Positions 60,833-64,000 of a DNA stretch of 64,000 nucleotides are shown in pieces (positions within the stretch are counted from its first letter, which is position 1; each line of letters begins with the position of its first letter). The notes below the pieces were generated by a model. It was not told the DNA's origin, ran no database searches, and saw only the letters and a list, made by a program, of their open reading frames with translations. The position numbers and the translations under genes were made by a program. Source of the DNA: Rhizobium sp. BK313 (lineage in GTDB: Bacteria; Pseudomonadota; Alphaproteobacteria; Rhizobiales; Rhizobiaceae); the NCBI RefSeq assembly GCF_014193655.1, contig NZ_JACHZQ010000004.1, positions 1 through 64,000 on the forward strand, given 5' to 3'.

Positions 60833-62422
60833 TCAGCTGTCCAGCCAGACGCGGGTCGCGACGTAGCCGTTCGACATGTCGTTGCCGATATCGTGGACAT
60901 AGCCCTTCACCTGCTTGGTGGAGGCGTTCACGAAGTCGTTGAACATCGGCAGGATGACGCCGCCCTCGTCGCGGACCATCATCGCCATGGTGCGATAAAG
61001 CTCCTTGCGCTTGGCCTCGTCGAGTTCGGAGCGGGCCTCGAGGAGAAGCTTGTCGAAGTCCGGACGTTTGAAGCGGGTGTCGTTCCAATCGGCTGTCGAG
61101 AGATAGGCGGTGGAATACATCTGATCCTGTGTCGGGCGGCCACCCCAGTACGAGGTGGAGAAAGGCTGGACATTCCAGACGTTGGTCCAGTAGCCATCAC
61201 CCGGCTCGCGCTTGACCTCGATGTTGATCCCGGCCTTCTTGCAGCTCTCCTGATAGAGAACGGCGGCGTCGACGGCACCCGGGAAGGCGACTTCCGAGGT
61301 GCGCAGCAGCACGGAGCCGCTGTGACCGGACTTCTTGTAGTGGAAGGCGGCCTTGTCGGGATCATAGACACGCTGCTCGATGCCTTCAGGGAAGAGGGCA
61401 TAGGTGCTGTTGATCGGGAAGTCGTTGCCGACCTTGCCGTAGCCGCCGAGGATCTTCTTGACCATGGTTTCGCGGTCCATGGCGTATTTCAGCGCCAGGC
61501 GAAGGTCGTTGTTGTCGAACGGCGCGGTGTTGCAATGCATGATGAACACGTAGTGTCCGCGGCCGGCGGTCGACAGAATTTCGACATTCGGCGCGCGCTT
61601 CAGCAGGTCAACGGTCTTCGGGTCGACACGGTTGATGTAGTGCACCTGGCCCGACGACAGCGCGGCGATACGTGCCGTAGCATCGTTCATGCCGATGATT
61701 TCGATCGAGTCGACATAACCGCGGTCAGTGCGCCAATCGTCCTTGTTCTTCTCGAAAGTCGCGCGCACACCGGGCTCGAAACTGACAAGCTTGTAGGGAC
61801 CGGTGCCGATCGAGGCGAGCGGATCGTCGTTGCCGCCGTTCGGCTGGACGACGAGATGGTAGTCGGAGAGCAGCAACGGCATGTCGGCGTTGCCTTCGGT
61901 CAGCGTCAGGACGAGGTCGCCACCGTCGGCCTTGATCTCCTTGATCGATTTCATGACGCCGAGCGCGCCGGATTCCGACTTACTGTCCGTGTGGCGCTTG
62001 AGGGTGGCAACGACGTCGGCGATGGTCAGATCCTTGCCATTGTGGAACTTGACGCCCTTGCGGATTTTGAAGGTCCAGGTGGCGGCATCCTTCGACGGTT
62101 CCCAGGATTCGGCGAGCGCCGGCACGGCAGCGCCGGTCAGCGGATCGGATTCAACCAGCATGTCACCCCAGCAGCGGCCGACGCAGAACATGAATTGCGA
62201 CAGGAACTTCGCCGGGTCCTTGGAATCGGTGGCGGCACCGCCTTCGAGGCCAAGCTTCAGATGGCCGCCACGCTTTGGTTCGGCTGCCATTGCGCTTTCG
62301 GTGAAAAGCTGGTCGGCAAGTGCCAATGTCATGCCAGCCGCCATGGCTCGCCCCATGAATTCGCGGCGGCTCAGTCCGCCTGAGGTCACACGGCTTGCCA
62401 GATGTTTCGTGTAGTCTTTCAT
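60833..62422 (-). CDS. Peptide-type ABC importer binding protein (SBP family 5, Tat signal)
   Basis: 529-residue binding protein. After a 19-residue leader it has a twin-arginine signal (LSRREFMGRAMAAGMTLALA), cleaved after SAMAAE. The family segments are LKLGLEGGAATDSKDPAKFL, ATWTFKIRKGVKFHNGKDLT and SIGTGPYKLVSFEPGVRATF. The Tat route implies folding before export. The ligand is unknown. The crotonase and acyl-CoA ligase upstream suggest a compound that is activated to a CoA ester. Confidence 0.93.
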   Translation of the reverse strand: MKDYTKHLASRVTSGGLSRREFMGRAMAAGMTLALADQLFTESAMAAEPKRGGHLKLGLEGGAATDSKDPAKFLSQFMFCVGRCWGDMLVESDPLTGAAVPALAESWEPSKDAATWTFKIRKGVKFHNGKDLTIADVVATLKRHTDSKSESGALGVMKSIKEIKADGGDLVLTLTEGNADMPLLLSDYHLVVQPNGGNDDPLASIGTGPYKLVSFEPGVRATFEKNKDDWRTDRGYVDSIEIIGMNDATARIAALSSGQVHYINRVDPKTVDLLKRAPNVEILSTAGRGHYVFIMHCNTAPFDNNDLRLALKYAMDRETMVKKILGGYGKVGNDFPINSTYALFPEGIEQRVYDPDKAAFHYKKSGHSGSVLLRTSEVAFPGAVDAAVLYQESCKKAGINIEVKREPGDGYWTNVWNVQPFSTSYWGGRPTQDQMYSTAYLSTADWNDTRFKRPDFDKLLLEARSELDEAKRKELYRTMAMMVRDEGGVILPMFNDFVNASTKQVKGYVHDIGNDMSNGYVATRVWLDS

Positions 62423-62549
62423 TCCCCTGTTCCTTCTTCCTCATGTGTTGATAGAACTCTCGGGCAAGGCTTCGGATGCGGTTTCCTCTCCGCCGGAAGC
62501 TTGATTGCCCGCGATCATGCGGGAAAATGATGCGGTTGCCGCCGCCTCC

Positions 62550-63332
62550 TCACTTTCCTTTCCAGATTGGGGTTCGCTTCTCTGCGAATGCCCTTGCGCC
62601 TTCCAACTGATCCTCGCTCGAATAGAGGGCATCGACGTTCGCAAACTGCCGTTTGGTGATCTTGTTCATGGCAGTCTGAAACGTCGTTCCCTCCGCTTCG
62701 CGGACAATTTCCTTGATGGCCGCGTAGACGAGCGGCGGACCGCTTTCGAGAAGCCGGCCGAGTTCCCATGCCCGATCCATCAACCTGTCTGCGGCGACGA
62801 TCTCGTTGACGAAGCCCCAGCGATGGGCCTCGGCGACATCAAGCCAGCGGCCGGTCAGCAGCATGTCCATTGCGATATGATAGGGGATGCGCTTCGGCAA
62901 TTTGATCGATGCGGCGTCCGCAACGGTTCCCGAGCGGATTTCCGGAAGGGCAAAGGTCGCGTGTTCTGCGGCGATGATCAGGTCGGCAGACAGGGCGATC
63001 TCCAGGCCGCCGCCGCAACAGATGCCGTTGACGGCGCAAATCACCGGTTTGTTGAGATCGCGAAGTTCCTGCAGGCCACCGAAACCGCCGACGCCATAGT
63101 CGCCGTCGACAGCGTCGCCGGCCGCCGCCGCCTTCAAATCCCAGCCGGCCGAAAAGAACTTCTCGCCGGCACCCGAAACGATCGCGACACGCAGGTCGGG
63201 ATCATCCCGGAAATCGCGGAAGATCAGGCCCATCTCGCGGCTTGTCGCAAGGTCGATGGCGTTCGCCTTCGGCCGGTCGATGATGACCTCCAAGATACCG
63301 CTGTCTCGCCGGGTGCGAATGGGGCTGTGCAA
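62550..63332 (-). CDS. Enoyl-CoA hydratase/isomerase (crotonase), CaiD-like
   Basis: 260-residue crotonase. The start is TTG at 63330-63332 with an ideal AGGAGG 9 bases before it, giving MHSPIRTRRDSGILEVIIDR. CoA-binding and oxyanion segments are GAGEKFFSAGWDLKAAAAGD and KPVICAVNGICCGGGLEIAL. LPEIRSGTVADAASIKLPKR carries the Glu of the active site (ALPEIRSG). The overall pattern is closest to carnitinyl-CoA dehydratases (CaiD). It starts 6 bases after the acyl-CoA ligase stop. 62423-62549 shows no gene. Confidence 0.9.
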   Translation of the reverse strand: MHSPIRTRRDSGILEVIIDRPKANAIDLATSREMGLIFRDFRDDPDLRVAIVSGAGEKFFSAGWDLKAAAAGDAVDGDYGVGGFGGLQELRDLNKPVICAVNGICCGGGLEIALSADLIIAAEHATFALPEIRSGTVADAASIKLPKRIPYHIAMDMLLTGRWLDVAEAHRWGFVNEIVAADRLMDRAWELGRLLESGPPLVYAAIKEIVREAEGTTFQTAMNKITKRQFANVDALYSSEDQLEGARAFAEKRTPIWKGK

Positions 63333-63338
63333 CTTCCA

Positions 63339-64000
63339 CTACCTCCTTCGCCGGATGAGGGCATCTGCGGCAACGACGCCACGATTTTCAGGCAGAACCA
63401 TCAATGGATTAATGTCTAGTTCCTCAAGCCGCGCGGCGTTTTTTACGACATATTCTGCCGCTGATACGACGGCGTCAGCAACGATACCGAGGTCGCTCTT
63501 GGCACCGCCGCGATAGCCTTCGATCAATTTTCTGACCTTCAACCGCGAAATAGCTTCCAGGACGTCTTCTTTTGTCACCGGAAGAGCTAAAATGATGGAG
63601 TCTTCAAGCAATTCCACCAGGATTCCACCCGCTCCGACCGTCAATGCCAATCCGAGGGCCGGATCGCGTACGGCGCCGACGATCAACTCCGCGATGGGGC
63701 GTTCGATCATGCGTTCGACCAAGTATCCGGAGGCGACAGAGGCCATCCGCTCTGCTGCGCTTCGTACTGCTTGCACATCCCACAGGTTGAGTGCGACGGC
63801 TCCCATCTCCGACTTGTGTTCGACGCCCAGCGCCTTCAAGGCGACGGGAAAGCCAAGGCGTTGAGCCTGGTCTGCAGCGTCGTTTGGATTGGATGCCGTT
63901 GCTCCCTGTGGAATGGTAAGGCCGGCGGCGGATAGTTCCGCCTTGGCCGCTGCCTCGCTCAAGGTTTCGATATCGCCTGCGGCGGAGGGAATGTCGAGCA
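63339..64000 (-). CDS. Acyl-CoA synthetase (ADP-forming type), C-terminal ATP-grasp part
   Basis: The last 220 codons of a gene that continues past the window edge. They form the ATP-grasp_5 domain of NDP-forming acetate/acyl-CoA ligases: FPVALKALGVEHKSEMGAVA, YLVERMIERPIAELIVGAVR, GLALTVGAGGILVELLEDS and the end LEELDINPLMVLPENRGVVA. It should supply CoA esters to the crotonase that follows 6 bases downstream. The CoA-binding half, with the catalytic His, lies outside the window. Confidence 0.9.
   Translation of the reverse strand, partial: LDIPSAAGDIETLSEAAAKAELSAAGLTIPQGATASNPNDAADQAQRLGFPVALKALGVEHKSEMGAVALNLWDVQAVRSAAERMASVASGYLVERMIERPIAELIVGAVRDPALGLALTVGAGGILVELLEDSIILALPVTKEDVLEAISRLKVRKLIEGYRGGAKSDLGIVADAVVSAAEYVVKNAARLEELDINPLMVLPENRGVVAADALIRRRR

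Overview
The window looks like part of a Rhizobiaceae genome (Rhizobium, Agrobacterium or Ensifer type), probably accessory chromosome or megaplasmid. The signs are high GC, dense ABC-importer and catabolic operons with their own local regulators, many very short proteins of rhizobial type, a CIRCE-controlled groESL, and an nfeD/slipin pair. I saw no tRNA, rRNA, insertion sequence, phage gene or CRISPR array. The genus is inferred from protein style, not from a marker gene.

Layout. 1-779: start of a chemoreceptor. 1117-4383: a copper-buffering bufferin operon (bufA1, bufB, bufC, DoxX, then a DCC-family thiol protein) behind a promoter resembling the Caulobacter SigF type. 4453-7242: two small proteins and groES-groEL with a CIRCE operator. 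7243-10564: a loose region of short orphan genes, AT-rich DNA and possible relics. 10565-14206: two secreted Gly/Asn-repeat proteins flanking a NarL-type two-component system. 14620-15321: a carotenoid-hydroxylase-like membrane enzyme.

15565-22395: a hut-like locus (HutC-type regulator, polar amino acid ABC importer, histidine ammonia-lyase homologue, sarcosine/N-methyltryptophan-type oxidase). The lyase homologue lacks the Ala-Ser-Gly triad that forms the MIO cofactor, and hutU/hutI/hutG are absent. The locus may therefore handle an N-methylated or betaine form of histidine rather than histidine. 22422-24636: slipin and NfeD. 24843-36528: a resorcinol/hydroxyquinol catabolic operon with a LysR regulator, two intradiol dioxygenases, maleylacetate reductase, a flavin hydroxylase, a complete branched-chain-type ABC importer and an MFS transporter.

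36859-39383: two small ABM/EthD-fold proteins, an alpha/beta hydrolase and an ECF sigma factor with a C-terminal SnoaL-like domain. 39540-44595: GH25 lysozyme lipoprotein, a DUF899/HTH/beta-propeller group and a small XRE protein. 45009-54172: a peptide-type ABC importer with an amidohydrolase, a RidA protein, a SelA-like PLP lyase and an IclR regulator. Both flanking transcription units carry a shared 18-bp motif. 54290-57214: two convergent hydrolases. 57280-64000: a second peptide-type importer downstream of a crotonase and an acyl-CoA ligase that runs off the window.

In all four ABC operons a GC-rich stem-loop follows the gene for the binding protein. This is a likely device to make the binding protein in excess of its membrane partners.
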